Source of the DNA: JBGPEQ01 sp050180895
GTDB lineage: Bacteria > Pseudomonadota > Alphaproteobacteria > Dongiales > Dongiaceae
Assembly (NCBI GenBank): GCA_050180895.1
Contig: JBFXDS010000008.1
Coordinates: 62,001 to 126,000, forward strand
Length of the DNA: 64,000 bases
Reading direction: 5' to 3'
Positions 34,835-45,202 of the stretch are shown here, piece by piece (position 1 is the first letter of the stretch; each line of letters opens with the position of its first letter). The position numbers and the translations under genes were made by a program. Under the pieces are notes generated by a model. It was not told the DNA's origin. It searched no databases and worked only from the letters and a program-made list of their open reading frames with translations.

Positions 34835-35479
34835 TCAGCGCCGGTGCAGCCACCAGCCCTGCTCGTTGATCGAATAGACCGGCTCGTAGTCGCCGATGAG
34901 GTCGGCGGCGACGACATCGTCGCGCAGGTTGTCGAGGATCAGCGGCCGGCCGTCGACATAGACGGCCAGCACGGCATGGGTGGCGCGGCGGGCGCGGTCG
35001 TTGACGATGACGATGCGCATGTCGTCGATCGCCATGCCCAGCGCCCGCAGCACCTGGTACTTGGCGATGGCGAAGTCCTCGCAGTCGCCGCTGCGGGCCA
35101 GGAACTCCAGCGGGGTCGCCCAGTAGTCTAGCTCCCGCCAATTGGCAAAATCCTCGATGTAGCTGCGCCGGTTGATGGAGCGGTTGAGCCGCGAGAGCCG
35201 GTCCATCCCCTCCCGGCCCTGCAGCGACATGATCAGGCTGTTCCAGTCGTCGATATTGCAGAGGGTGCCGGCGCAGGAGCGAAGCTCCTCCTCGAAGCGC
35301 GTCAACGATTCGCGCCATTTCGGGAACCGGTTCAGATCCTCGGAATGGATCTCGCGCGAGCCGAACAACCCGGGCCGCACGATGCCGGCCGGCGCCGGCA
35401 CGGCCGTCGCCGCGCCGAGCAGCAGGACAAACGCCGCGCTCGCGCGCGCCCAAGCCGTCCCCTTGCGACTTTGCGCCAT
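34835..35479 (-). CDS. Transglutaminase-like cysteine peptidase (BTLCP) I
   Basis: 214 aa, exported. The signal peptide (about 30 residues, AFVLLLGAATAVPAPAG) precedes a BTLCP domain. The catalytic Cys is in SGDCEDFAIAKYQ (about residue 131), the His in ATHAVLAVYVDGRP and the Asp in PLILDNLRDDVV. The end VYSINEQGWWLHR is a family mark. Relatives (LapG type) cleave surface adhesins under cyclic-di-GMP control, but no LapD-like partner is adjacent. It is one of two tandem paralogues on this strand and is convergent with regA. Confidence 0.88.
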   Translation of the reverse strand: MAQSRKGTAWARASAAFVLLLGAATAVPAPAGIVRPGLFGSREIHSEDLNRFPKWRESLTRFEEELRSCAGTLCNIDDWNSLIMSLQGREGMDRLSRLNRSINRRSYIEDFANWRELDYWATPLEFLARSGDCEDFAIAKYQVLRALGMAIDDMRIVIVNDRARRATHAVLAVYVDGRPLILDNLRDDVVAADLIGDYEPVYSINEQGWWLHRR

Positions 35480-35597
35480 TGTCCGTCGACGAGATCGTTT
35501 CCCCTGAGGAGATTCCTACGCGAACACCGCCCCGGCAGGGCAGTGACCAAAGTGTGGCATCGGCGTGGGAAAGTTGCGGCCAGCGGCGCGCGGAAGC

Positions 35598-36263
35598 TCA
35601 GCTGCGGTGCAGCCACCAGCCGGTTTCGTTGATCGAATAGACGGGCTGATAGTGATGGATGGAGCTTGCCGGCACCACCGTCGAGATCTGGTTGTCGAGG
35701 ATGTAGGGCTCGCCGTTGACGTAGACCGCGAGCACGGCGTGGGCGATGCGCAGGTTGAGGTCGTTCAGCACGACGATGCGCATGTCGTCGACGGCGATGC
35801 CGAGGTCGCGCAGCGCCATGTACTTGGAGATGGCGTAGTCCTCGCAGTCGCCGTTCTTGCGCAGGAACTGGAACGGCGTCGCCCAGTAGTCGGGCAGGTT
35901 CCAGTTCACGGGATCGGTGATGTAGCGCCGGTCGTTCATCTCCAGGTTGATCTCGCGCAGCTGCGTCATCAGCTCCTTGCCGCGCAGACGATCGATGACC
36001 GCCTGCCATTGCGTCTTCTTGCACTGGCTCGGGCCGCAGCTCTTGAGCTCCTGCTCGAAGCGCTGCAGGGTGCCGCGCCACTTCGGGAACAGCGTGAGGT
36101 TGCTCGAATGGATCTCGCGCGATTCGAACAATTGGCCGCGGTTCACGGCGGCAAGCTGATCGGCGCCGGCGGGGCCGCCCCAGAGCAGGACCGTGGCGAC
36201 GGCGGCCACGGCCGCCGCCCGACGGCGCATGAGAAGACTCGCGGCGGATCTGAGTTCGCGCAT
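35598..36263 (-). CDS. Transglutaminase-like cysteine peptidase (BTLCP) II
   Basis: 221 aa, exported, a paralogue of the gene at 34835-35479 with the same architecture. Signal peptide with a hydrophobic run AAAVAAVATVLLWGG, shared SREIHSSNLTLFPKWRGTLQRFEQELKSC region, catalytic NGDCEDYAISKYM (Cys near residue 133), HAVLAVYVNGEPYILDN and the end YSINETGWWLHR. It contains SQCKKTQWQAVI where the other has TLCNIDDWNSLI. The 118-base gap between the genes suggests separate or partial co-transcription. The substrate is unknown. Confidence 0.88.
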   Translation of the reverse strand: MRELRSAASLLMRRRAAAVAAVATVLLWGGPAGADQLAAVNRGQLFESREIHSSNLTLFPKWRGTLQRFEQELKSCGPSQCKKTQWQAVIDRLRGKELMTQLREINLEMNDRRYITDPVNWNLPDYWATPFQFLRKNGDCEDYAISKYMALRDLGIAVDDMRIVVLNDLNLRIAHAVLAVYVNGEPYILDNQISTVVPASSIHHYQPVYSINETGWWLHRS

Positions 36264-36370
36264 TGCCCCGGCGTCCCGACTGAACCGGTTAACGCTAGGC
36301 AGGCGACCTTAACAGGGGGTTAAGCCTAAAACTTGCCACGCAAGCGCGAAAACTCCGGCGAGAGCGGGGC

Positions 36371-38058
36371 TCAGCGCCGCACGCGGCGCCAGCGGTCGAC
36401 GACTTCCTGCACGAAGTCCTCGCCGTTGGCGATGTCGTTCTTCCAGGCCGCGGAGAAGGTCGCCGAGGCGCTCTTCGGCCGCTGCTCGGGCGGCAGCTCC
36501 GTGAAGATCATGCGCATGGGCACGGCGATGCCCTGGCCGACGGCGATCGCCTCGGCGTTGCCGAGGGTCGGGAGCGCCTCCAGCAGGCCGATGGCCGCGT
36601 CCGACAGCGCCGCGCGCACCAGCTCCTGGTCGCGCTGGTGCGACAGCCGCATCGTGAAGATGGTGTTGCATTGCGACAGCATGCCGGCGGCCAACTCGGC
36701 CGGCCGCTGGGTGGCGACGCAGAGCGACAGGCCGTATTTGCGCCCCTCCTTGGCGATGCGCGAGAGCGACCGCTTGGTCGGCCCGAAGCCGGCGCTGTCG
36801 TCCTCGGGCGCGTAGCGGTGCGCCTCCTCGCAGACCAGCAGGATCGGCACCGCGCCGTCGCTCCATACGGAGAAATCGAACATCAGCCGGCAGAGCACGG
36901 AGACCACGGCATTCAGGATCTCGGACGGCACCGCGGAGAGATCGAGGATGGTCACCGGCTTGCCGTCGACGGGTAGGCGCAGGATGCGCGAGAGGATCGA
37001 CGCCATGTTGTCGCGCACGGCGATGCCCGTGCCGAACATGAAGGAGAAGCGGCTGTCCGTGGTGATGAGGTTGATGGCCGCCTTCAGCCGGTGATAGGGG
37101 CCCAGGCTCTCCGGCTTCTCCAGCCGGCCCATGGTCTCGTCGATATATTGCGTCACCAAGGTGATGCGGTAGGGCGACGGCGTGTCGGCGGTGATGAAGC
37201 GGCCGTCGGCGGCGGCGCCGAGGAACTGCCGCTTGGCATTGGCGATGTATTCGCCGAACAGCGCCGACTCCGCCAGGTCGAGCTTGGCGCCGGCCTGCGC
37301 CAGCACCTCGCAGATCTCCTCGAAGTTGAACAGCCAGTAGGGGAGCTGGAGGCTGTCGGACCCGATCACCTCCGCGCGGTCGCCGATGGCATGCGCATAT
37401 TCGTTGTGCGGGTCCAGCATGACGATATGGGCGTTGGGATGATGGTCGAGGATCGCCCGCAGGATCACCGTCACCGAGCAGGACTTGCCGGAGCCGGTCG
37501 CGCCGACGACGGCGAAATGCTTGCCCAGCAGGTCGTCGACGCCGATGAGCGCGGGGATGCGCCGCTCCTGGTGCAGCGAGCCGATGCGCGCCGTCGCCAT
37601 GCCCGGCCGCAGATAGACGAGGCGCAGGTCGCTCTGGCTGGTGGTGAACACCGCGCTGGCAAGGGGCGGCGACATCGAGACGCCGCGCCGGAAGGGGCTG
37701 AGGCTGCCGTCGGCCGAGCGCACGCTCTCGCCGATCAGCTCGATCTCCATGATCTTCATTTCCGGCGTCCCCGGCTCGGTCGCCGGGATCGGCACGCTCA
37801 GGCCGCAGACCAGGCCGTAGACCACGGTTTCCGGCAGCGGGATCTTGACGATGGTGCCCATCATCAGGCCGGCGGGAATCACGGCGCGGTTGTCGGCCGA
37901 TTCCTCCATCAGCACGACGGCCTGGGAGCCGGAGACGGAGACGATCCGGCCGATCCGCTGGTCCTCGGCCAGCAGCATGAACGACAGTCCGTCCGCTTCC
38001 GGCACGGTGGCGGCGGTCGGCGGCGGGTCCGCGGGCGTTGCGGCGGCGGTCTTCTTGC

Positions 38059-38062
<4 letters not shown>
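36371..38062 (-). CDS. HerA/DUF87-type ATPase
   Basis: 563-aa hexameric-helicase-type ATPase of the HerA/FtsK superfamily. An N-terminal beta-barrel (HAS-barrel-like, ADGLSFMLLAEDQRIGRIVSVSG) leads to Walker A VVGATGSGKSCSVTVILRAI (about residue 193), Walker B PILLVCEEAHRYAPEDD (about 405), and the arginine-bearing end SHQRDQELVRAALSD with TQRPAEL before it. HerA-like proteins translocate DNA, often with the nuclease NurA; no nurA is adjacent. The start is the ATG at 38062, overlapping the stop of the histidine kinase (ATGA), so the two proteins are coupled. Confidence 0.88.
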
Positions 38063-38964
<902 letters not shown>

Positions 38965-39129
38965 TACGACCTACGTCGAATTCATCTTAGATTGCTCCTG
39001 CTCAAGGATTGGTTAACGATATGCGAGCCAGGATGCGGGCCGGCGGCGCGGCGGATCCCGGGCCCTTCCGGCGCCGGCCGGGGCCGCGGCGATTGGCAGA
39101 ATTTGTTTTTAGAATCATGGTTTAAGCCT

Positions 39130-41262
39130 ATGGCGGCAGAAGCATCCGCGCCGGCGACCGGCGGACGTTCGGCGGCGCGGAACAACGTCGGATTGGCGGT
39201 TGCCGCCGTCGTGCTGGTGATGATCGCGATCGCCGCCGGCGTCCTGGTCCTTCGGTTCGTCGCCGACGAATGGCAGCGCGAGTTGCGCGCCTGGCAGGTG
39301 CGCCTGAGCATCGTGGCCGACAGCCGCTCCGCTGCCGTCGAGGATTGGCTCGGCCGCCAGTTCCAGGAGATGGCCGGGCTGGCGGAGAACGCCTCGCTAC
39401 AGCTCTACATGACTCAGCTGGCCGGCGGCGGCACCGACGCCGAGGATGCCGACGTGGCGGCGGCGCAGGCGGAGTATCTGCAGAACCTGCTCGAGGCCAC
39501 GGCGACGCGCGCGGGGTTCGTCGACCGCAGCACCGCCGCCCCCGTCGCCGCCAACGTGGCGCGGGCCGGGACCGGCGGGATCGTCCTGCTGGATGCCGCC
39601 GGACAGGTGCTGGGGGCGACGGCCGGGATGCCGCCGCTGGCCGGCCGGCTGCGCGAGTTCGTGACCGGGCTCACACCCGGCGAGCGCAATCTCCTGGATA
39701 TCTACCTGAACGCGGCGGACCGTCCCTCCATGGGGTTCGCCATGCCGGTCTTTGCCGTTCAGGGCGATCGCGACGCCGCGTCTCAGATCGGCACGCTCGT
39801 GGGAATCAAAGAAGTGGGCGACGAGCTCTATCCCCTGTTGCGCCAGCCGGGCGAAACCAGCGCCACGGCGCTCTCCGCCCTGGTCCGCCGCAGCGGCGCG
39901 ACGATCGAGTACCTCTCGCCGCTGCCGGACGGCAAGCCGCCGCTGTCGCTGCGGATGGCAACCGACACGCCGGACCTGGACGCCGCCTTTGCCGTCGCGA
40001 CTCCGGGAGGGTTCAGCCCGCTGCGCCACGACTACCGCGACCGTCCCGTGCTGGTGACGAGCCGCGGCTTCACCGGCGCCCCGTGGACGCTCATGTATAC
40101 CATCGAGCGCGGCGAGGCGCTGGACGCGACCCGGTCGCGCCTGGAATGGCTGACGGCCGCTGCGATCATCGGCGTCGTGCTGATGGGCGTATCGCTGCTG
40201 GCCGCCTGGATCTACGGCACTTCAGTGCGTCGCGCCGAAACCGCGGCCCGCTATCGCGAACTGGCGGAGCGCATCGAGGAGCAGCGCAATCTGCTGCGGC
40301 TGGTCACCGACAGCCAGCCGACCGGCATCTTCATCCTCGACGGCGAGGGCCGCTACCGGTTCGCCAACCGCGAGGCCGGCCGCGTCGCCGGCATGCCGGC
40401 CGAGGACATCGTGGGCAAGCCGATCGCCAACATCGTCGGCCCGGAGGCGGCCAAACGGTATCTGACGCTCAGCCACCGGGTGCTCGAATCGGGCGAACCG
40501 GCCTCCGACGTGGCGCGGGTGGCGGAGAACGGCACGGTCCGCGTCGTGCAGACGGACCATGTTCCCGTCTCGGCGTCGCGCGAGCTGCCGAAGAGCGTCC
40601 TCGTCGTCGAGCGCGACATCACGGAAGCCGTGACCGAGCGCGAGCGCCGGGCGCGCACGCTGTCGCAGATCGTCCGCACGCTGGTCGGCGTCGTCGACCG
40701 CCGCGATCCCTACGCCGCCAACCACTCCCAGCGCGTGGCCGTCCTGGCGCGCGCGATCGCCGGCGAGATGGGGCTGGAGGAACGCGAGATCGAGACGGCG
40801 GAGACGGCCGGCAACCTGCTCAATCTCGGAAAGATCCTGGTCGCGCCGGAACTGCTGACGCGATCCGGGGACATGAGCGAAGACGACCTGAGAAAGGTGC
40901 GGCAGAGCATCCAGACCAGCGCCGACCTGCTCGACGGCATCGAGTTCGACGGACCGGTGGTCGAGACGCTGCGTCAGGCGCAGGCGCGCTGGGACGGCAC
41001 CGGCATTCCGGCCGGACTGGCCGGCGACGACATCCTGGTCACCGCGCGTATCGTCAGCGTCGCCAACGCCTTCGTCGGCATGGTCAGCCGGCGGGCCTAC
41101 CGGGAAGCCCTCGAGATCGACCGCGCCCTCGATGCCGTCCTGTCTCAGGCCGGCCAGGCCTTCGACCGTCGCGTCGTCGTGGCGCTGATCAACTACCTGG
41201 ACAATCGCGGCGGTCGGCAGCAATGGACGGCCTCCGGCGCGACCGCGCACGGCGGGGCTTGA
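39130..41262 (+). CDS. Membrane PAS sensor with degenerate HD-GYP domain
   Basis: 710 aa. A membrane helix (about 22-42) is followed by a periplasmic sensor region (about 45-335, Cache-like in size and end ITEGFTGAPWTLMYTIE-type sequence, seen as SRGFTGAPWTLMYTI), a second helix (about 340-362), a PAS domain (about 385-500) and an HD-GYP-like domain (about 520-690). The HD pair of the expected LLHDIGK is replaced by NLLNLGK, and the expected HHERxDGxGYP is replaced by QARWDGTGIP. The metal ligands for cyclic-di-GMP hydrolysis are largely lost, so it is probably a signalling or ligand-binding pseudo-enzyme. Start: ATG at 39130. Confidence 0.85.
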   Translation: MAAEASAPATGGRSAARNNVGLAVAAVVLVMIAIAAGVLVLRFVADEWQRELRAWQVRLSIVADSRSAAVEDWLGRQFQEMAGLAENASLQLYMTQLAGGGTDAEDADVAAAQAEYLQNLLEATATRAGFVDRSTAAPVAANVARAGTGGIVLLDAAGQVLGATAGMPPLAGRLREFVTGLTPGERNLLDIYLNAADRPSMGFAMPVFAVQGDRDAASQIGTLVGIKEVGDELYPLLRQPGETSATALSALVRRSGATIEYLSPLPDGKPPLSLRMATDTPDLDAAFAVATPGGFSPLRHDYRDRPVLVTSRGFTGAPWTLMYTIERGEALDATRSRLEWLTAAAIIGVVLMGVSLLAAWIYGTSVRRAETAARYRELAERIEEQRNLLRLVTDSQPTGIFILDGEGRYRFANREAGRVAGMPAEDIVGKPIANIVGPEAAKRYLTLSHRVLESGEPASDVARVAENGTVRVVQTDHVPVSASRELPKSVLVVERDITEAVTERERRARTLSQIVRTLVGVVDRRDPYAANHSQRVAVLARAIAGEMGLEEREIETAETAGNLLNLGKILVAPELLTRSGDMSEDDLRKVRQSIQTSADLLDGIEFDGPVVETLRQAQARWDGTGIPAGLAGDDILVTARIVSVANAFVGMVSRRAYREALEIDRALDAVLSQAGQAFDRRVVVALINYLDNRGGRQQWTASGATAHGGA

Positions 41263-41282
41263 GGCGCGCGCCGGGAATTGCC

Positions 41283-42032
41283 ATGACTGTCATGATGAAG
41301 CAGCGCAATCGAGTGCCGGCCGTGACACCCGGGACGCGGGTCTATGCGGTCGGCGACATCCATGGGCGCCTGGATCTGCTCATCGAGCTGCATGCGTTGA
41401 TCGCCGCCGATGCGGCGGCCGCGGCGGCCGAACGCCGCGTGCTCGTGTATGTGGGCGACTATGTCGACCGCGGGCCGAACTCGGCGGACGTCATCGAGCT
41501 GCTGCTGGAGCAGCCGTTGCCGGGCTTCGAGATCGTGCATCTCCTGGGCAACCACGAGGATACCCTGCTGCGCTTCCCCGACGATCTCTCGGTGGGCCCG
41601 TCATGGCTCCACTATGGCGGCGTGGAGACGCTGCTGTCCTACGGCATCGACATCCACGCCAACGCGTGGCGCGACGAGCGCGAGCTGCGCCGGCTCCAGG
41701 CGGAGATTCGCCGGTGCGTGCCGCGGCGGCACGTCGAATTCCTGCGCAACATGCCGCTTGTCCATGTCGAAGGCGACTATCTCTTCGTCCATGCGGGCAT
41801 CCGCCCCGGCATCCCGATCGAGAGCCAGGTGCCCGACGATCTGCTGTGGATCCGCGGCGAGTTCCTGCACTCGCCCAGGGATCACGGCATGGTCGTGGTG
41901 CACGGGCACACGATCACGGAAACGCCCGACCTGCGCCCGAACCGCATCGGCATCGATACCGGCGCCTTCTACAGCAACCGCCTGACTTGTCTGGTGCTCG
42001 ACGGCGCCGACCAGATGTTCCTGCAGACGTGA
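41283..42032 (+). CDS. PPP-family serine/threonine phosphatase
   Basis: 249-aa metallophosphatase. The three PPP motifs are intact: AVGDIHGRLDLL (GDxHG), VGDYVDRGPNS (GDxxDRG) and LLGNHEDTLL (GNHE), followed by HAGIRPG and HGHTITETPDL. These bind the two metals of the active site. The size and short form match bacterial PrpA/PrpB-like and alphaproteobacterial PPP phosphatases. The start is ATG at 41283, 20 bases after the degenerate HD-GYP gene, so the two may be one transcription unit. The substrate is unknown. Confidence 0.92.
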   Translation: MTVMMKQRNRVPAVTPGTRVYAVGDIHGRLDLLIELHALIAADAAAAAAERRVLVYVGDYVDRGPNSADVIELLLEQPLPGFEIVHLLGNHEDTLLRFPDDLSVGPSWLHYGGVETLLSYGIDIHANAWRDERELRRLQAEIRRCVPRRHVEFLRNMPLVHVEGDYLFVHAGIRPGIPIESQVPDDLLWIRGEFLHSPRDHGMVVVHGHTITETPDLRPNRIGIDTGAFYSNRLTCLVLDGADQMFLQT

Positions 42033-42036
42033 GGCG

Positions 42037-42474
42037 TCAGCCGTCGGTCTGCGGATCGACGAGGCGGTCGAGCCGCTGCATGGCGGCGAGCGCGAGTCGC
42101 AAGGTCTGCGCGCGGCGACGGCTGCCGTGCATCGCCTGCGGCGCGACGCGGCGCAGGATCTCGGCGCCGTAGTCGTCGGCGACGATCAGGCCGCAGTCGG
42201 TCGGCAGCAGCGCGAGCGGGAAACCGAGCGGCACGGCGAAATAGAAGCCGTCGCAGAACGCCCGGTACTCCGGCCATTTGCAGTCGGCGCGATAGTCGGC
42301 CGCCGTGGTCTTGATCTCGACGATCAGCGTCTCGCCGGCGCCGTTCATGGCGATGACGTCGACGCGGCGGCCGCTGCCGAGCGGAAACTCCGTCAGCGTG
42401 GCATAGCCGAGCGCGGCGAAGGCGCGGCAGATGCCGCGCGACAGGCGTCGGGCGGAAAGGCTGTCGTCGGTCAC
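42037..42474 (-). CDS. mmcB: MmcB family DNA repair protein
   Basis: 145 aa, no signal peptide. The family is a small PD-(D/E)xK nuclease-like protein linked to the DNA damage response in Caulobacter. The core is visible as GRRVDVIAMNGAGETLIVEIKTTAADYRAD, where the Asp of RVDV and the ExK of VEIKTT form the expected metal-binding set. FYFAVPLGFPLALLPTDCGLIVAD follows. Convergent with the phosphatase gene, four bases apart. A direct catalytic test has not been made here; the assignment is by motif order. Confidence 0.88.
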   Translation of the reverse strand: MTDDSLSARRLSRGICRAFAALGYATLTEFPLGSGRRVDVIAMNGAGETLIVEIKTTAADYRADCKWPEYRAFCDGFYFAVPLGFPLALLPTDCGLIVADDYGAEILRRVAPQAMHGSRRRAQTLRLALAAMQRLDRLVDPQTDG

Positions 42475-42573
42475 GCGGCGAAGCTAGGCGATTCGGCTCG
42501 TCGATGCACGTCGCGAGGCAATGTTGGACGGTGCACTGGAAATCGGCCCGGTCCGGCGGGTACAGTGCGGAAC

Positions 42574-43302
42574 ATGGTGCAGGACGCAGCGGCTGGACGG
42601 AGCAGGATCACGGTGTGGCGGAAGGCGAAGCGGGTCCTGGTCTTGGCCGCGGCCGGATTCCTCACGCTGTCCATCACGCTGGTCGTCATCTACAGATTCC
42701 TTCCGGCGCCGATCACGCCGCTCATGGTGATTCGCCTGATCCAGGGGGAGGGGCTGCGCAAGGACTGGGTTGCCTATGACGGCATCTCGCCGCAGGTGTT
42801 CAAGGCCGTCATCGCGGCCGAGGACACGCGCTTCTGCCAGCATCTCGGTTTCGACCTGCGGGCGATCGAAGACGCCTTTCAGAAGAACAGGAAGGGTCGG
42901 CGGCTTGTCGGAGCGAGCACCATCACGATGCAGACCGCCAAGAACTTATTCCTGTGGCCGGGCCGCGACTATCTGCGCAAGGGCCTGGAGGCCTATTTCA
43001 CGGTATTGCTCGAGTTGTTCTGGGACAAGCGGCGGATTCTCGAGGTGTACGTCAACGTCATCGAGTTCGGGTCGGGGATCTACGGCATCGAGGCGGCCGC
43101 CCAGGCCTACTACAAGAAGTCGGCCAAGGACTTGACGGCCGGCGAGGCGGCGCGACTGGCGTCGGTCCTGCCGAATCCGCGGTCATGGACGCCGCAGAAG
43201 CTGCCGCGCAACACCAAGCTGCCGCGCGTCCGGGCGGAGATGAACAATCAGCCGGCGCCGGCCGACGCGCGTTGCCCGGTCGGCCGCTATGAAGGGGAGT
43301 GA
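42574..43302 (+). CDS. mtgA: Monofunctional biosynthetic peptidoglycan transglycosylase
   Basis: Polymerises lipid II into glycan strands at the inner membrane. 242 aa. One membrane helix (about residues 22-42) precedes a GT51 domain with VIAAEDTRFCQHLGFD (catalytic Glu), GASTITMQTAKNLFLW and ILEVYVNVIEFGSGIYGIEAAA. It lacks the transpeptidase domain of class A PBPs. Start ATG at 42574, though the frame is open farther up. It diverges from mmcB by about 100 bases. The window thus has two GT51 enzymes, this and the PBP at 20.9 kb. Confidence 0.95.
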   Translation: MVQDAAAGRSRITVWRKAKRVLVLAAAGFLTLSITLVVIYRFLPAPITPLMVIRLIQGEGLRKDWVAYDGISPQVFKAVIAAEDTRFCQHLGFDLRAIEDAFQKNRKGRRLVGASTITMQTAKNLFLWPGRDYLRKGLEAYFTVLLELFWDKRRILEVYVNVIEFGSGIYGIEAAAQAYYKKSAKDLTAGEAARLASVLPNPRSWTPQKLPRNTKLPRVRAEMNNQPAPADARCPVGRYEGE

Positions 43303-43455
43303 GGGCGGGCCCGCGTCGCCGCGCCTCCGGCCAGGGCATCGACATGGGGCAGCACGCCGGGCCGGACGACTGGCACGCTTGGGGGAAGCGGCCAGTCGTC
43401 CCCGGCGCGCCGGCTGCCGCCGCGCCGCGACATGCGGCGCACGCGATCCGGCGAC

Positions 43456-43788
43456 TTACCGGTTCTGCGCGTCGTGCTTCTGCCGGTAGATGAAGCGACT
43501 TTGATGGCTGTAGGCGTGGTTCAGTCGCCGGGCCTCGTAGCGGCTGAGGTTGCCATCGGACAGCGCGCGGTCCGTCGCGTTGTCGAGCCGCGTGTCGCGA
43601 CGCTCGATGCGGACGGTCTCGCGGGCGGTCAGCGTGTCGTTGGCGATGCCGGCATCGGTGCGGAGGTCCTGCCGCGTGTCGCGGGCGTTGAACCACCTCG
43701 TCCCCCAGGCCGAGTCGGCGGAGGCCGCCGTCGGCAGGAACAGGAGGCCGAGGGCGAAAGCGGCGGTAAGGCGGCATGCGGTCTTCAT
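43456..43788 (-). CDS. Small exported protein of unknown function
   Basis: 110 aa. A clear signal peptide (MKTACRLTAAFALGLLFLPTAASA) is expected to be cut near residue 24. The mature 86 residues are highly charged and helical-looking: WFNARDTRQDLRTDAGIAND and DTRLDNATDRALSDGNLSRYEARRLNHAY, with an Arg/Asp-rich repeat-like pattern DTRxDxxTD. No cysteines and no domain I know. The start is the ATG at 43788 with GGAG nearby; the open frame extends to 43869. Confidence 0.7.
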   Translation of the reverse strand: MKTACRLTAAFALGLLFLPTAASADSAWGTRWFNARDTRQDLRTDAGIANDTLTARETVRIERRDTRLDNATDRALSDGNLSRYEARRLNHAYSHQSRFIYRQKHDAQNR

Positions 43789-43981
43789 CGACGTGACTCC
43801 TTCGCTGGTGGCGTGATGCTGCGTTACACGGCACCGGCGAAGAAATCCTGCGCGGGTGGGGACTGCCATCTGTGTGGATTTGAGCCGAATGCCGCGCGGT
43901 CGGCGACCACGGCATGGTTAAGACGGAACGCGCGGCCGGACGGCGTGACGCCTCGCGATCCTCTCGGCAGCGGTCAACAGA

Positions 43982-45202
43982 TCAGAGGATGTCCTCGAGC
44001 GGCGGCGCGTCGCGGCTGTCCGGGAATACCGCCCCGTCGATCACGGCCTGTGGCAGGCCCAGGTGGTCGCGCAGGATGGCCTTGCAGACGCTGCGCGTGT
44101 CGAGAGACGGCGCCAGGTCGCGCGACTGGTAGAGCCGCGATCGCGACAGACCCGGCCAATCGGCGATGACGCGTCCGCCGTTGACGGCGCCGCCCATGAC
44201 GAACGTCGCGCTGGCTGTCCCGTGGTCGGTGCCCCCGGTGCCGTTGGGATGGGCCGTGCGGCCGAATTCGGTGAGGGTGACGATGACCGTTTTCTGCCAA
44301 ACCGGGGCCATGGCCTGCGACAGGCCGGCGAGGCCATCGCCGAGACCGGTCAGCGCCTGAGCCAGGCGGCCGCTCGTCGTACCCTGATTGGCATGGGTAT
44401 CCCACCCGGGGACATCGATCACGGCGATCCGCGGGCCCGCGGCGTCGGCGAGCAGCTTGCCGACCGTCTCCGCCACCCCCTTGATCAGGCCGCTCCGCGG
44501 TTGCCGAAGGTTCATCCTGAGCCGAGCGTCGCCGCCCGTGCCGGCGTCATCCGAGACCTTGTCGATCAGCGCCTGGTCGCTGAGTCCCATGGCGAGCGCC
44601 GGCGCGAACACCGGGTCGTTGCGGTAGAGATCGGCAACCTTGTCGAGGAATGCGGCCGACACGTCCGGCAGGTTCACCGGGGACCAGCTCGTCACCGCTG
44701 CCGGTCCGCGCAGAATCAGAGGCACCGACTGCCCGACGGCAAGTCCCAATGTCGTGCCGTCGCCCATCACGCCGAGGGCGCGGTTGAGCCAGCCGTCACG
44801 CGTCCCATGCGGCGTCTCGGTGCCGTTTTCCAGCAGGTCCTGGCCGTCGAAATGCGAGCGGTCGCGATAGGGCGTGGCCACGGCATGCACGACCGCCAAC
44901 TGGCGTCTGTCATAGAAATCATGCAGCGGCGCGAGCGCCGGGTGAAGCCCGTAGAACCCGTCGAGGTCGATCGCGCCGTCGCTCCGCCCCGGCGCGGCGA
45001 TCGCCAGGCCGCCGCGCAGCGGCGCATACTCGCGATCGCCGTAGGGCGGAACGGCGGCGAGCGCGTCCAAGCCGCCGCGCAGGATGCAGACGACAAGCCG
45101 GCGGTCGGTCGGCGCATCGGCCAGGATCGCCCGCGGCCGTCCGGCGGCGAGCAGGCCCGCGCCGGAAGCGCACAGGAAACAGCGGCGCGTGAGCATCCTC
45201 AT
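43982..45202 (-). CDS. DUF1501 family exported protein
   Basis: 406 aa. The N-terminus MRMLTRRCFLCASGAGLLAAG has a twin-arginine-like start (RRCFL). The family resembles the alkaline-phosphatase/sulfatase superfamily by fold in known annotations, but its activity is unknown. Visible landmarks are LVVCILRGGLDALAAVPPYGD, RSHFDGQDLLENGT, PGWDTHANQG and EFGRTAHPNGTGGTDHGTASATFVMGG, which are the typical conserved DUF1501 stretches. It is the last gene of a five-gene operon begun by the ECF sigma factor. Its ATG at 45202 overlaps the DUF1800 stop (ATGA). Confidence 0.92.
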   Translation of the reverse strand: MRMLTRRCFLCASGAGLLAAGRPRAILADAPTDRRLVVCILRGGLDALAAVPPYGDREYAPLRGGLAIAAPGRSDGAIDLDGFYGLHPALAPLHDFYDRRQLAVVHAVATPYRDRSHFDGQDLLENGTETPHGTRDGWLNRALGVMGDGTTLGLAVGQSVPLILRGPAAVTSWSPVNLPDVSAAFLDKVADLYRNDPVFAPALAMGLSDQALIDKVSDDAGTGGDARLRMNLRQPRSGLIKGVAETVGKLLADAAGPRIAVIDVPGWDTHANQGTTSGRLAQALTGLGDGLAGLSQAMAPVWQKTVIVTLTEFGRTAHPNGTGGTDHGTASATFVMGGAVNGGRVIADWPGLSRSRLYQSRDLAPSLDTRSVCKAILRDHLGLPQAVIDGAVFPDSRDAPPLEDIL

